Assembly: GCF_022965805.1 (NCBI RefSeq)
Contig: NC_133115.1
Span: 33,657,321 to 33,721,320 of the forward strand
From: Primulina eburnea
Lineage: Eukaryota; Streptophyta; Magnoliopsida; Lamiales; Gesneriaceae
Length of the DNA: 64,000 nucleotides
Direction: 5' to 3'
Below the pieces are notes generated by a model. That model was not told where the DNA came from, did not search any database, and saw only the letters and a list, made by a program, of their open reading frames with translations. Below are positions 25,581-36,668 of the stretch, in pieces. The position numbers and the translations under genes were made by a program. The stretch's first letter is position 1. Each line of letters begins with the position of its first letter.

Positions 25581-26615
25581 ATGGCGATTTCCGGGTTCGA
25601 GGGATTTGAGAAGAGGCTGGAGTTGCATTTCTTCGGCGATGATCCGGCTGCTGGGAAAGGTCTCCGGCTGTTGGATTTTGTGTCACTAGAGAAAGTATTG
25701 CATGCGGTGCAGTGCACCGTGGTGTCAGCTGTGGGGAATAAATATTTCGACTCTTACGTTTTATCAGAATCAAGCCTCTTTGTTTACCCGACAAAAATCA
25801 TCATCAAAACTTGTGGGACTACACAATTGCTCAAATCTGTCCATCCTTTGTTGGATCACGCTTTGACTTTGGGGCTCACCTTGTGCGGGTGCAAATACAC
25901 CCGCGGCAGCTTCATTTTCCCAGATGCCCAGCCCTACCCCCACACAAGTTTTAAGGATGAAGTTGTGTTCTTGGAAGAGAATTTGCCTAAGAATATTTCG
26001 TGCAGAAAGGCCTTGGTGATGAACTCGAAATCTTGTCACAAGTGGCATGTTTTTACTGGTTGTGATGATGGGAACATTTTCGCTATGGAGGAGATGCATA
26101 CAGATGATCTGTACACTGTTGAGATCTGCATGACTGGGCTGGACCGGATTCTGGCTAAGAATTTTTTCCGACGGGTCGGGGATGGAAAAAACGGCGACTC
26201 TGCTGGAAAAGAGATGACGGAGTTGACCGGGATTAGGGGCATTAACAAGAAGGCCCTTATTTGTGATTATGCTTTTGATCCTTGTGGATATTCGATGAAC
26301 GGAATTGACGGGAACCGTTATTCGACTGTTCATGTGACACCGGAGGATGGGTTCAGTTACGCCAGTTTCGAGTGTGTTGGCCCGGTTTATGATCACCGGA
26401 ACGAGTTTTTCGAGGTCTTGAAGAAGGCCGTGAAGGTATTCCGGCCGGCAGAGTTATCGGTGTCGACGACTTGCGCCACCAGCGGGCACGAGCTGTGGAG
26501 GGGGGTGGAGAAGGCCATGGAGCCACTTGGTATGAGACTTCGGAGCCGTGTCGCCAACGAGTTTCCGACCGCTGGGACCATCGTTTTTCAAACATTTTCG
26601 ACCCGCAAAATGTAG
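25581..26615 (+). CDS. BUD2: S-adenosylmethionine decarboxylase proenzyme, BUD2/SAMDC4 type
   Basis: Intronless 344-aa proenzyme. It decarboxylates AdoMet to supply aminopropyl groups for spermidine and spermine synthesis. Start GFEGFEKRLEL carries the two conserved glutamates (E7, E10). LSESSLFVYP is the self-processing site: cleavage before Ser64 generates the pyruvoyl group. KTCGTTQLLK holds the catalytic Cys (C78). CGYSMNG and HVTPEDGFSYASFEC hold the conserved Ser and His. The combination MAxSGFEGFEKRLEL, YPTKIIIKTCGTTQLLKS and a somewhat short length matches Arabidopsis SAMDC4/BUD2 better than SAMDC1-3. The short leader has no upstream AUG, so the polyamine-sensing uORFs typical of SAMDC1-3 are not seen. 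No frame break. Confidence 0.95.
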   Translation: MAISGFEGFEKRLELHFFGDDPAAGKGLRLLDFVSLEKVLHAVQCTVVSAVGNKYFDSYVLSESSLFVYPTKIIIKTCGTTQLLKSVHPLLDHALTLGLTLCGCKYTRGSFIFPDAQPYPHTSFKDEVVFLEENLPKNISCRKALVMNSKSCHKWHVFTGCDDGNIFAMEEMHTDDLYTVEICMTGLDRILAKNFFRRVGDGKNGDSAGKEMTELTGIRGINKKALICDYAFDPCGYSMNGIDGNRYSTVHVTPEDGFSYASFECVGPVYDHRNEFFEVLKKAVKVFRPAELSVSTTCATSGHELWRGVEKAMEPLGMRLRSRVANEFPTAGTIVFQTFSTRKM

Positions 26616-27756
26616 GATGCGGTACCGCCGGTAGTGGTGACCCTGCTCGTGGTGTTGATGGTGGTGCAAAGAAGTTGAAAAGATTAAAGGGGACGACAAC
26701 TTGGGAACTTTTTAGGGTTTAGGTGGAAATTCTTTTTTCTTTTCACGTTCTTTGTTAGGACCAACGCTTGGTCCTTCTATCGATGTATGCTCACAACATT
26801 TGGGGTTGACTTTTTTGTAAAATAAATTTAAAAATGGAAGAAATTTTCAATTGTGAATGGTGACGTGGAAATTAAATATTATTGGAGAAGGTGCTGGTTG
26901 ATCATAATATTGCACCCCACTTCAAGTTGGCACGCCTACAAATTAGTGGGGACTAGCACAAATTTTTAAATTATTTTTTTTCCGTAAAATATACCTTTTA
27001 TATATATAATCTTCGAGAGTAACCAAAAATTATATTCATATAATCTATTAAAAAATTAATTATCAACGTAGCACACCGAGTAAAAAAATAAAAATAGCAT
27101 GCAACTTTTCCTTTAACAGCTCATATTTCAAAGAAATTTATACACAAATTTGAAGCATACATAATACATATGAAATTAATTTTATTTTTTTAGGGGCTGG
27201 AGAGCCTGTAAAAACCTGTATTTATTTAAAGAGGAGGGACAATTAAATTAAAAAAACAAAGCAGCAAGCGTGCTTAAAATAGTACAAAACATAAAAATCT
27301 CTGGCTACGTTAGTTTTAATTTGCTGATTAAAATGGGATCCCACATGCTTCTACTGTCTATGCATGCATGAACCTATTATTAATAATATATTACCATGCA
27401 TGCATGTATCGGCCAAGTTTATTAATTTAAACTTGTAATAATCCCAATAATGTAATATAATTTGACATATCAAATTAACATTTGATGCTGTAATTTTATG
27501 AATGTCCTATTATTTGGGCAAAATTGTTTAAATATTATAACGGGCCTTGAGATGTCTGAAAATAGTAATGGGCGGTTCGAAGGAAAACCCAAGTTCAATT
27601 AAACATGGGCCATCTGGCTCACTAATGTCTTTAGTCGTCAATTAATTGGTTAATTCCAATCTTCGGACTTTCGATTTCCAGTTGCCTCATTTTTGTGAGG
27701 AAAACCTTTCTAAAATTCTTTTCTTGGTACATTAATGGCTGAATGATCTACTACAG
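26616..27756. other. Intergenic between SAMDC and the MSRB pseudogene
   Basis: SAMDC 3' UTR followed by AT-rich sequence; nothing else recognised. Confidence 0.5.
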
Positions 27757-28652
27757 TTCAGAAATCGGAGGAGGAATGGCGGGCGGTTCTCTCTCCTCAG
27801 CAGTTTCACATCCTCCGACAGAGACACTGAGTCAGTACACTTGAAACTTTATCTTTCTTTTTTTTTTATCGGTAGTTTGGGGGGAACCCTTTACCATTTT
27901 CGATGTGTTTATGCAGTTTTTGCATGCTTAAAGATCTTCATTTGTTAAGTTTTTTGCATCATCGATCTGACCTTTGCTATGCGCGATTCATATCTTTGGA
28001 ATGGTACTGTCATATTATGGATTATACTGAAAATCTTGCGTTCTTCAAATTATGCGGCTGAATTAAGTTCTTGACAATTATATACAATCATCCTCTTGAA
28101 CCAGCTTTTGAGATGAAGTTAACATGGTATTAGAGTCTTAGATCGTAATGTGTTTAACTAATCTAATAGGTTATTCGTTAATGTTTTATAAACTTCAGGC
28201 TGGATGCAATCCTTCTCCTTTTGGGGTTCATCACCTTAACACTAACATAAGCGATAAGTTTGTAACATCGCACAGACCTCGTTGGGCATTAGGATAAGTT
28301 CTACGAAGAAGGTGTTTACAACTGGGCGGACGGGCTGTGGAACGCCCCTTTACAAATCCGCAGCCAAGTACGACTCTGGGTGTGGCTGGCCTGCATTCTA
28401 CGAGGGTTTCCCGGGAGCCATCTACTAATCTATGAGTGCTCAGTTTTCTAAACCATTTCTTTCAATTTCCACCCATCCTAGTTCATTCAGTTTCCCTTTC
28501 CGCCGGACCCTGATGGCAGGAGGACGGAGATAACATGTGCAGCATGCCGTGGGCACTTGGGGCATGTGTTCAAACGGGAGGGATTGAAAGTGCCTATGAA
28601 TGAGAGGCACTGTGTTAGCAATGTTTCTATCAAGTTCTCTTCGGATCCATAG
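27757..28652 (+). pseudogene. Decayed methionine sulfoxide reductase B (MSRB)
   Basis: Three exon-like blocks match cytosolic plant MSRB. Block 1 (27757-27829) reads VQKSEEEWRAVLSPQQFHIL then loses frame at cgacagagacactga. Block 2 (28276-28423) reads TDLVGH, an in-frame [13 protein letters not shown], then after a one-base shift [20 protein letters not shown]. Block 3 (28504-28652) is open: [23 protein letters not shown] and the catalytic [12 protein letters not shown] to a TAG. The first cysteine of the first zinc CxxC is replaced (tgc to tgg) beside the frameshift; the second CxxC and catalytic Cys remain. Introns are kept, so this is a duplicated rather than a retrotransposed copy. The N-terminal exon was not found. 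The functional enzyme reduces methionine-R-sulfoxide. Confidence 0.82.
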
Positions 28653-29340
28653 TGTTGATGCAGTGCGGTGGATTCACTAGTTGTGTGTACTTGGACGCAC
28701 AACTATCTTATTACATCTGATGCTTGCCTGCCCAAACACTGATAGTTGTGTGTATTTTAATTCCGAACATCTTGAATTTCCATCAATGTTATATACATTC
28801 TTGCACCGAGAATATGCGAACAAAACTGTCTGAAACGAATCAAGTTCTAGTAAATCATCTCAACAAACTTTAGACTTTGATTGTGTAAACAATGTGAACT
28901 TGAGCTTGAATCTAACTCATTTTGCGACATTATCATGAAATTGATTTAAAACACCGAGTTCAAATTATATATATATAAATATTTTCATGCAGGATTACTT
29001 ATACCGAAGTTTAAATATTTACGGTACGATGTTGTGTGAGGAGGACAGGCAAAACATCGTTCCAAGTGTCATATTTGCTGATGCGTGCACGCTAATACAT
29101 GCGAGAAATGGCGTATCAAAATATGAGGGGATTTGAATTATATAAACATGATGTATGGAAAAAGAAGAAGCAAAGTCCTGGAAAACCCAAGTGGTTTGGT
29201 CATATATGAAGTAAAATTGTAAAAACAGAATGTCAACAATAGATAAAGAAGCAATTGTTTCTCTGCATCATTTTCACGAGAATTCTTTTTCCTCCCTTAA
29301 AAACCAATATAAAGGAGTGTTTATTAGCTTCACCTTATCA
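28653..29340. other. Intergenic after the MSRB pseudogene
   Basis: No gene or repeat recognised; includes the COA4-like 3' UTR. Confidence 0.5.
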
Positions 29341-29805
29341 TCAGCCATTTTTTCTTCTCTCGTTGCATGCCTTCAAAGCTTGAACTTCTGCTCAAAATTA
29401 TTATAAATCAATGGTCAAAAATAAACGCCACGCCCCTTGTCCTAGGAGAAATTCAAACATGCCAGTATCTATGTTAAGCATATGCAAAATGTAAAGGAAA
29501 AATAAACAAATTAATACCCTTTTGGCAGGACTTCCAATTCCTGTTGGTATTTACCATACAATCCTGTAATCGCTAGAGTCAAGGATACCAAATTTACAGG
29601 TGCCTGCATCAGTGTTGTGTGTGTGTGGGTGTGTAGATTAACAAGAAACCTGCAATGCCAAGTAGTGAGAAGAGCATTCTCGAAGTTGCTTGACGTTGTC
29701 ATCATCCTCATCTGCATCGTTTTGGTGAAGTACGGACGGTGACTGTGACCGGCCGGCAGGTGGCTGACTTTGCTGGCCGGTGCTGGGTTTAGGAGGTTGA
29801 TCCAT
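29341..29805 (-). CDS. Twin-CX9C mitochondrial protein, COA4-like
   Basis: Three short exons on the minus strand (29805-29650, 29563-29518, 29387-29341) join with GT-AG signals to 82 aa. The N-terminus is Pro/Gln/Ser-rich (MDQPPKPSTGQQSQ) then acidic (DADEDDDN). The core has two exact CX9C motifs: C-SSHYLALQD-C and C-QKEVQALKA-C, joined by MVNTNRNWKS. That is a CHCH fold, oxidised by Mia40 in the mitochondrial intermembrane space. Spacing and residues (ALQDC, NWKSCQ, VQALKAC) resemble cytochrome c oxidase assembly factor COA4/Cmc3; other CHCH assembly factors remain possible. All junctions keep frame and codon phases agree (0, 1). The gene is easily missed because no exon is longer than 156 nt. 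Confidence 0.78.
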
Positions 29806-31080
29806 TTGCAGGGTATGAGCACTTTTATTTCGGGGATTAGTGGATTATATTAGTTAGCGACCACAAACTGCAAAATTCATTCGTCGCTGATTAACTAGTT
29901 CAAAGTGTGAGAAAGGAGGGATCGAGAGTGATTTTCAAGAGTCAACATGCTTGAAATTCTATATTACGAATTCGTATCGGCGGTCATGCAGCCAACAATC
30001 CAGTAAACTGATAAAATTCGTCTGAATATATAAGAGAAAATCCACTCCGTACTCTTTGATAAGTTAAAAATACTTGCAGGGAATCATTTTGTTCCGAAAC
30101 ACTTTTTCAAGAACAATTGTGTCTCGATCAATAATTCTAACATGAATGTACTAAGACAAGCAAAAAACATAAAAGGCATCAAAGGTGAATAATCTTACAG
30201 GAATATGGAAAATTCATTCAACAAACTAGACTATAAGCCATAGATCCGCAGGTTTATTTTGTTGGAAAAGTGCGACTCAGCGACATTATAATACATTGAT
30301 TTATCAGTGTTGTCAATTAGAAAACTAAGAATTTCCCTAGTTTAAATATCAATATGCATATGCATATGATTCAGAACATTTATGCAACGAAATATTTTCG
30401 AAAATCGGTTTATCATTAAGCTGGAAAGATAAATGTCTGTTACTTTACAAGTTCGCTTCGAACTTTTGACAAACACCTTGCTTGCACGAAATGTATTTTC
30501 CAATAAAATCAGAATCACTCCGAATCCCACATTCCTCGTCAAAATCCCACAAAATTTTCGTCAAGTAAAACATTCATCGTCGCGAGAAAAACCTGAGGAA
30601 GATTTCAAAATCCTGCAGCGTGGACTGGTGATCCTAGCGCCAAACTCATGCAACCCAATCACGGTCAAATCATAAATATATAATCTAAAATATTTAATAT
30701 TGGATCGATGGAGTGCTCTGCTAATATCGTTGTACTTTACAAAAACGTCATTGTGCATCAAAAGCAAGCTGTGAATATTATTTTTTATGGTAGATACTGT
30801 TAATGTTGTTAATAGAAAGTTCGGTCGAATGGTTCTATAAATTTATAGTCGTGTGTGAATGACATATTCTATGGATTTTAAAGTCTTATTTTGGTTGGAA
30901 AGAGAAATAATATTTGTTTCTACCTGAAACAGAATTACTTTATTAAATTTATATCTTAGTTGGATAATGAAGAATTGGTATTATCTAGTTTGTATGACAT
31001 GCCTTATTGTTTTGTTTAAATGTGTTGATGATGGTGTAATAATTGTTTTGAGTTTTAATTTATTTCAATTTGTACATGTT
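29806..31080. other. Intergenic upstream of the COA4-like gene
   Basis: Promoter side of the minus-strand COA4-like gene. An 80-codon open stretch at 30433-30675 is unrecognised. Confidence 0.45.
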
Positions 31081-31409
31081 TACTATAATGGCAAAAATTA
31101 AATATAAAAAAACAAATCTACACTAGGCAAATGTGTTGTTACAAATGTTTATATACTGCGTGCACAAATGCGTTGTTAATGCTTCCACGGCATGTGTAAA
31201 TGTGCTGTCAATAAAGATTTCACAGCGTGCACAAGTGTGATATCTATAAACTTCTATGGTGTAATTCGCGCGATATCAATAATATTTTCTGGAGTACATC
31301 GCACGTTGTTAATAACTCTTGACTTTCAACAACTTTTAAGTTTGCGGCATGCGATATAAGTTGTGGAGAAGCCATTTGCGCGCTGCGGAAAATCAAATAT
31401 GTTATAGTG
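31081..31409. mobile_element. Short CACTA-like element remnant
   Basis: Read on the minus strand, the right end starts CACTATAACATATTTG and continues into ccgcagcgcgc; the left end reads tactataatggc, a degraded inverted match. Between them are repeated half-palindromic motifs (gcacaaatgcgttgttaat, gcgtgcacaagtgtg, gcacgttgttaata) typical of CACTA subterminal repeats. No coding sequence. No clear 3-bp target duplication was found. Confidence 0.4.
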
Positions 31410-31562
31410 AAATTAAATTAGATTTAAACTATGAACGGAAAGAATGAGAAAACAAATCGCACAACTATTTATTCAATACCGATATTATACAGAATTAAAA
31501 AAAAATACCAATATTATTGCAAATGACACACAATTCCACTTGATCAATAGTATAAACGCCCT

Positions 31563-32156
31563 TTAAGCTGAAGTGCTTGCAGATGGAGTTGAACTCCGGC
31601 TTGAAGGGTATCCTATTCCATGGCGTTTGTTTGGAAACACAACAAACAAAGACCCCGAAACCGCCACGATAACCGGTGGCAGCACCATCAACAACACCTT
31701 CTGTGTAGACTCAAACGATGGATAGAAGCATTCAACAGAGTTAGGGTCCAAAAGGGCCACAACTGCGAACACGATCAACGAGAAAAACGCGTGAACAAAG
31801 TCTCCAAACCGGAGTTTGTATGATGACAAGTTTTGTGAGGAGGAGGAAGAAGAAACAGGCCAGAGCCCGGTTCTTGTTGCAATGCCATAATGTATCTCTC
31901 CTTCGCCATCAGTGTAGCTATCGGTAAACGAGGCGAAACAACAAGAAAAGCCACAGATTGCGATCAGGATGCTTGATAAGTACTTGTTGATGGTGTGGCA
32001 ATGGCCATTGTTTGTTAGGACAGGGTTGAGGAATTGGAACATGAAGACAGAGGCCGTAGGGAGGAGCTTGATGAGGTTGCCGAAACCGGTCAAGGTTTCT
32101 TGTGTGATGCTTTTGGTTGAACTTTTCTGTGATAAGTTGCTTGATTTCGATGACAT
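31563..32156 (-). CDS. DMP (DUF679) membrane protein
   Basis: Single-exon 197-aa protein. A Ser-rich cytosolic N-terminus is followed by the DUF679 core: [20 protein letters not shown] (first membrane segment), then [64 protein letters not shown] and a last membrane segment [18 protein letters not shown] followed by NKRHGIGYP. Four membrane spans and intronless structure match plant DMPs, found in ER and tonoplast membranes and tied to membrane remodelling, senescence or, for DMP8/9, gamete fusion. The short N-terminus and NNGHC/RHGIGYP signatures resemble DMP1/2-like members, not the DMP8/9 haploid-inducer clade. A TATAAAA lies about 90 bp upstream. Confidence 0.93.
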   Translation of the reverse strand: MSSKSSNLSQKSSTKSITQETLTGFGNLIKLLPTASVFMFQFLNPVLTNNGHCHTINKYLSSILIAICGFSCCFASFTDSYTDGEGEIHYGIATRTGLWPVSSSSSSQNLSSYKLRFGDFVHAFFSLIVFAVVALLDPNSVECFYPSFESTQKVLLMVLPPVIVAVSGSLFVVFPNKRHGIGYPSSRSSTPSASTSA

Positions 32157-32244
32157 TTTTTTATATGATTTTGTGTTTATTTTCGAAATGTTTGATATTT
32201 TATTTGTTGGTTTTTATTTCGGTATGGATTCGGGTTTTGTGCAT

Positions 32245-32251
32245 TTTTATA
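32245..32251 (-). promoter_or_regulatory. Probable TATA box of the DMP gene
   Basis: TATAAAA on the minus strand, about 90 bp upstream of the DMP start codon, in CTCTATAAAAATGC context. Spacing suits a short leader. Confidence 0.5.
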
Positions 32252-34514
32252 GAGTTGGGAAAGTGGGACGGGGGTTTCTTTTAAGTAAATGGAATATAGA
32301 GCGAAGGAAATTTTGCGCTTTGCTTGCACTCTTCGAAAAGATGGGTACTCCATTCTTTACGATTTTGAGGAAATCTAGTACTTTATTTTATTTTATTGTT
32401 TTATTTTTAAAAATTTTCCAGTTAATTAGTGCACGTGTAAGTTAATTTATCCCCAAAAAAAATTGTATGCAAGTGCGTGAAGAGTTTGTTTATTAAAATA
32501 GTCAAACAAACTTGGGTCATATGATTCGAGAAAATTGATTTTTTTTTTTTTAAGAAGAAGATGATTCAAGATTTTAAAGAAAATCAATTTCTAAAATTCT
32601 TCAAATTAATAAAAATTATTGATCCTAACATTATTAATTATTCACTCAAATATTTTATTAAACCCAATATTTTTTAATTTTTTACTATATATAATACAAG
32701 ATCATTATATACTAACTATATGAAATCATAATAATACAAGATCATTATATACTAAAATAATTTTAGATTTGCCTAAAACATCATTAATCTTATCGAAATA
32801 AATAAATGATTTTATTATATTATAATAATATTTTTATATTTTATTTTATTTCTTACTATTTCAATTTAAAAATTGTAGAACTTTTATGTTAAAATTTAAA
32901 AAATTATTTCATTCTTTATTAAAATTTAAAAAATTATTTCATTCTTTATTTTTTTTATGTTCCGTATATCCACTAGTTACGCAACCATCAATCCAACTAA
33001 ACGGACTCGTGCGATATCACGTAAAACATATTAACTATGCATGCCAGGCAGAGGCAGCGGCAGCGGCAGCGGCGGAGAAAGTTTCTCATAACATAGCAAG
33101 AAATCCTGAGTGACTGCATCAAACCAACCATTATTATATGTTTAATTTACTATATAGTTTGAATTTTCTTTTCTTCCCCTTCTCTATATCCATAGAAATC
33201 AAGATTCACCATCCTTGAATTTTAACCAATTCTTCTGTAACTTATAAAATTTATATCCCATGATCCTCGTGCAGAGTTGAACGAATGAGTCACAAATTAC
33301 AACATATTTCCACACCACTGTTAGGGAGAGAGAGTTTGCAACCACTGGCCGCAAGGTGCCAAAAGGAATAACAGATACAACTGGATGCGGCCTCCCAACC
33401 ACATGATGAATAGAAACAATACATCACCAAGAACGTTGTGTTAATTCCCAAGCAACCACAACTTTCCTGGTCACATTCAAAGCTGCCTTGCAAAGGTTTG
33501 ATCTATGAAGTTACGCGTTTTATACTTTTACCATCCATTTTGCCACGCAGACAATTGTATATCCATACGTAGTCAAGTCTATAAAATCCATTTATCAAGG
33601 CCAATTACGCACCTAGTGCTCGTTGAAAACAATCTCCAACCCCTTTCAAGTTCTTGGGGTTCCCCAGGCATTTGAGAACTTCTGAAGTGAATGGTATTTG
33701 TCTTGTTGAGACAAGAATGGGAGCCATAATCACAGTTTCCACGAGAAGCCTTGCTTCATCCATGGGAGCTTATGGTTACCGTAAATCCAGGAACACCCAA
33801 GAACCCAAAAAAGAGAAAAAGGCAAAAAAAAAAAAAAAAAAAAAGCCATCCAAAACAAAATAGAGAAAACAAGAACCAATTTGTTCTAAATAAATCATGT
33901 TATAACATGCTAATAGATACTGTGTCTCTTATTACTTCATAGTTGATACAACATGCAAATTTCTTGTACGCGTATCATCAGCAGTACAGATAAAGCTAAA
34001 AACAAATTACAAAACCAAATTTCTAAAGCAAATATGAAAAGGGCAAGTGACCGTTTCGCCAATTACGAAGCAAAATCATAGCTGATACCACTTCTCAAGA
34101 CGAAAGTCTTTCTTCGAGCTCGAATCAAGAGGCCCCACTACAATTAAGTTTTTGCCTTTCTTCTTCATTGATAGCCATTCCACTGCTTCAGCCTATTAAT
34201 CTCAAGTTCAAACAACCCCACCCAAACGACAATATATCCTATTTTACATAATTAAAAGCTACTACGAGAGAAACATAATCTAAATCTAGATAACAGCAGC
34301 AACCCACCTCACAACGCACACAAGAAAAAAGAAAATGTAACAACCACAATAATTTTAACCATTTTTGACGAAATCGCTTCATTTTGATCATATTTCCAGA
34401 TTTAGTAAACCCTCAATCCGTATTGGAAAAAATATCTACGGATATGGTTCGAGGTATCAAGGAAATTGGAGCCCATGAAGCGAATTTCCAAACTTTTCAC
34501 ATCTGATGCCATAA
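32252..34514. other. Intergenic between DMP and the PNRC-motif gene
   Basis: AT-rich to 33.0 kb, then more balanced sequence that may include the PNRC gene 3' UTR. A 52-codon minus ORF (33763-33605) begins MDEARLLVETVIMAPILVST; its composition looks protein-like but no family is recognised. An A-run lies at about 33826-33844. Confidence 0.4.
32886..32950. repeat. 30-bp tandem duplication
   Basis: Two direct copies of aaaatttaaaaaattatttc plus attctttatt, back to back. Confidence 0.85.
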
Positions 34515-35105
34515 TTAATCGAGGCGAAGCAAACGCCTCAAGTCCCTCGAAGCCGAATCATCAAACAAGTTGAATTCACCATGTACAAGTTGCTTCATAA
34601 AAAACGACGGCACGGGCACAGATCTAGGAGAAGGTGATGAGTAAAAGGCAGAACCGGAATACCCGCCTGCCAAAGCCTGCACGTTGATCCGCTTCGGTAC
34701 CATCAAAGGTGAAACCGGTTCGACCAGATCAGGATCACGAACTTCCAGATCCACCAGCGGTTTTTGATTCGGAGAAGTGGATTCAGACTCTCCGACCTCG
34801 ATATTAGAAGTGAGCGGGCCCAACGCTTCTCCCCTTCTCAATAGAGTCACCTGGCCCATAACGAGCCTTCTGTCACTGACGCCATCCTTTCGCCGTGGCT
34901 CCGCGGATGTTGGTTTCTTCGCCTTCGTCCCCTTGTGAAATTTTGTCTGGTCCGATTTGGGAGAAGCCTTCCTGTAAACCGCGGAGTTTCCCTTCCGATC
35001 CACGGTCCTCACAAGATTCCTCCGGCGATGAAACGGCACGGGTGGAACCTGAGTATCAGTCAATAGATCTTGTGGCTGCATAACCTCCGTGCCCATTTTT
35101 CTCAC
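34515..35105 (-). CDS. PNRC-motif protein, plant-specific, function uncharacterised
   Basis: Single-exon 196-aa basic protein, mostly disordered. From about residue 147 it has YSGSAFYSSPSPRSVPVPSF, then a linker and a C-terminal helix DSASRDLRRLLRLD. This two-part arrangement resembles animal PNRC proteins, where an SPxPxxLPxP segment binds the decapping activator DCP1 and a short LxxLL-like helix ends the protein. By analogy it may contact the mRNA decapping machinery; that is inference. The body has RRR and KxxK clusters suiting nuclear or RNA-associated localisation. The start could be either of two close methionines (residue 1 or 4). No frame damage. Upstream lies a MITE at 35.46 kb. Confidence 0.7.
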   Translation of the reverse strand: MRKMGTEVMQPQDLLTDTQVPPVPFHRRRNLVRTVDRKGNSAVYRKASPKSDQTKFHKGTKAKKPTSAEPRRKDGVSDRRLVMGQVTLLRRGEALGPLTSNIEVGESESTSPNQKPLVDLEVRDPDLVEPVSPLMVPKRINVQALAGGYSGSAFYSSPSPRSVPVPSFFMKQLVHGEFNLFDDSASRDLRRLLRLD

Positions 35106-35459
35106 GAAAACTAAGATTAAAGAAATCTATAACACAGCACGGAAAATATTCCGAGATACGGAATACAAGAACAATAGAGGTTAATCCGTAAGCCGAATGA
35201 AATTCCCGCTTCTGGAAAGCGTAAAGGAAACCCTAATTTTGTCGGTAATTTTTTTGTTCATGAATAACGTGGGGGAGGCGGTTGGTTGATAAATAGGAGA
35301 GAAGTTTCCGCCGACTGTGTCTCCCTAGCGTTATGAATAGGGCAAGTACGACAGAGAGAATCATTTAACTTAAATTAAATTTAGGGCTACTTCCATTTAC
35401 TCGGTCGTCTATTCAAATTTCAACACCTTGAACCTTTGTATTATTATTATGGTAAAAAT

Positions 35460-35628
35460 TTATGTGAGACGATCTCACGGGTCGTATTTGTGAGACGGAT
35501 CTTTTATTTGGGTCATTCATAAAAAAATATTACTTTTTATTTTAAGAGTATTATTTTTTATTGTGATATGGATAGGGTTGATCCGTCTCACAGATTAAGA
35601 TCCGTGAGACGGTCTTACATGAGACTTA
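35460..35628. repeat. gagacggtctcac MITE copy
   Basis: About 170-bp copy starting gtgagacgatctcacgggtc and ending gtgagacggtcttacatgag, in the opposite orientation to the 18.65-kb copy. Confidence 0.8.
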
Positions 35629-36073
35629 CATAAAAACTAATTTATATCGTAAAATCGAATTACTAAAAATCTTAACATTTAGATATAATATAAATTATTA
35701 ATTTCGATTTTATCATTCTTCATTATGTCATTAACCTTCCGGCACTGAGTAAGCATCAGCCCCCATACATGATCTTACGATTTTGTGATACATACATACG
35801 ATATCGTCAATAATATTTCCTTACAATTTTAATTATTATCATAATATTTTAGTAATTCACATGATCGATCAAATTATTTTAACTAGTCACTATGTAAACA
35901 TATTGTATAACTAATAATAATAATAATTAATATTTTTATGGTTTATACGTTTGAATCATATATCTATCTCCTAAAATTTTACTTAAGTTTTTGTGTTCTA
36001 TATCTCGATAATCATTATCAATGTGCTCCTTAGGTTATTTTTTAAAAACAAATTATGAATAAATGTGTTAAGA

Positions 36074-36668
36074 GTGAGTTTCGTGTGAAACCGTCTTACG
36101 GATCCTAATATGTGATACTAGTCAATCATACCTGATACTCACAGGAAAATTTCAGGTCCGCTTCCAACAAGTGTCACTAGTACAGACGCAGGGTTTTGAA
36201 ATTATCTTGAGCCTGAAATCACGAAAAAGACCGTTAAAAGGGGCTAGGAGGGTGTCCTGGCGTAACCCCTCCGACACTCAAGTCAGTAACTGAGGATATA
36301 TGGAGGGGAGCAGCTAAGGGTGCTGCTGAAAACAATATATTGAATGAATCAACTGAATACTAAAACCTAGTATTTAAGTCAGTAACTTAGGATATATGGG
36401 GGGAGCAGCTAAGGGTGCTGCTGAAAACAATATATTGAATGAATCAACTGATTTATAAGAGAATACTTGGACCCTTGATGAGCTTGTCTTCCATTTGGGT
36501 TTGGGATTGGCCAGGGGTAGTGGGTCCATCTCTGGGGTATCAATACCTATATTCACAATAAAAAGTAATACTCTTAACATAAAAAATAATATTTTTTCAT
36601 GGATGAACTAAATAAAATATTTATCTCACAAATACGACTCATGATATCGTCTCACACAAATTTTTGTC
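36074..36668. repeat. MITE copy split by the solo LTR
   Basis: Left part 36074-36132 (gtgaaaccgtcttacggatc...) and right part 36543-36668 (tattcacaataaaaagtaat ... atcgtctcacacaa) are the two halves of one family member, separated by the LTR at 36133-36542. Confidence 0.8.
36133..36542. mobile_element. Solo LTR, 410 bp, inserted in a MITE
   Basis: The segment begins TGATACTC and ends GGGTATCA (TG...CA with inverted ends) and is flanked by 5-bp direct repeats atacc at 36128-36132 and 36543-36547. Removing it restores a continuous copy of the gagacggtctcac MITE. It contains a direct tandem duplication of about 97 bp (units starting near 36281 and 36378). The internal domain and second LTR are absent, the result expected from LTR-LTR recombination. 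Confidence 0.85.

Noticed and set aside
25770..26396. 208-aa minus-strand ORF opposite SAMDC
   Set aside because: Antisense shadow of a clearly conserved coding exon.
33605..33763. 52-aa minus-strand ORF downstream of the PNRC-motif gene
   Set aside because: Protein-like, but too short and isolated to support; may be part of a 3' UTR or a lone exon.
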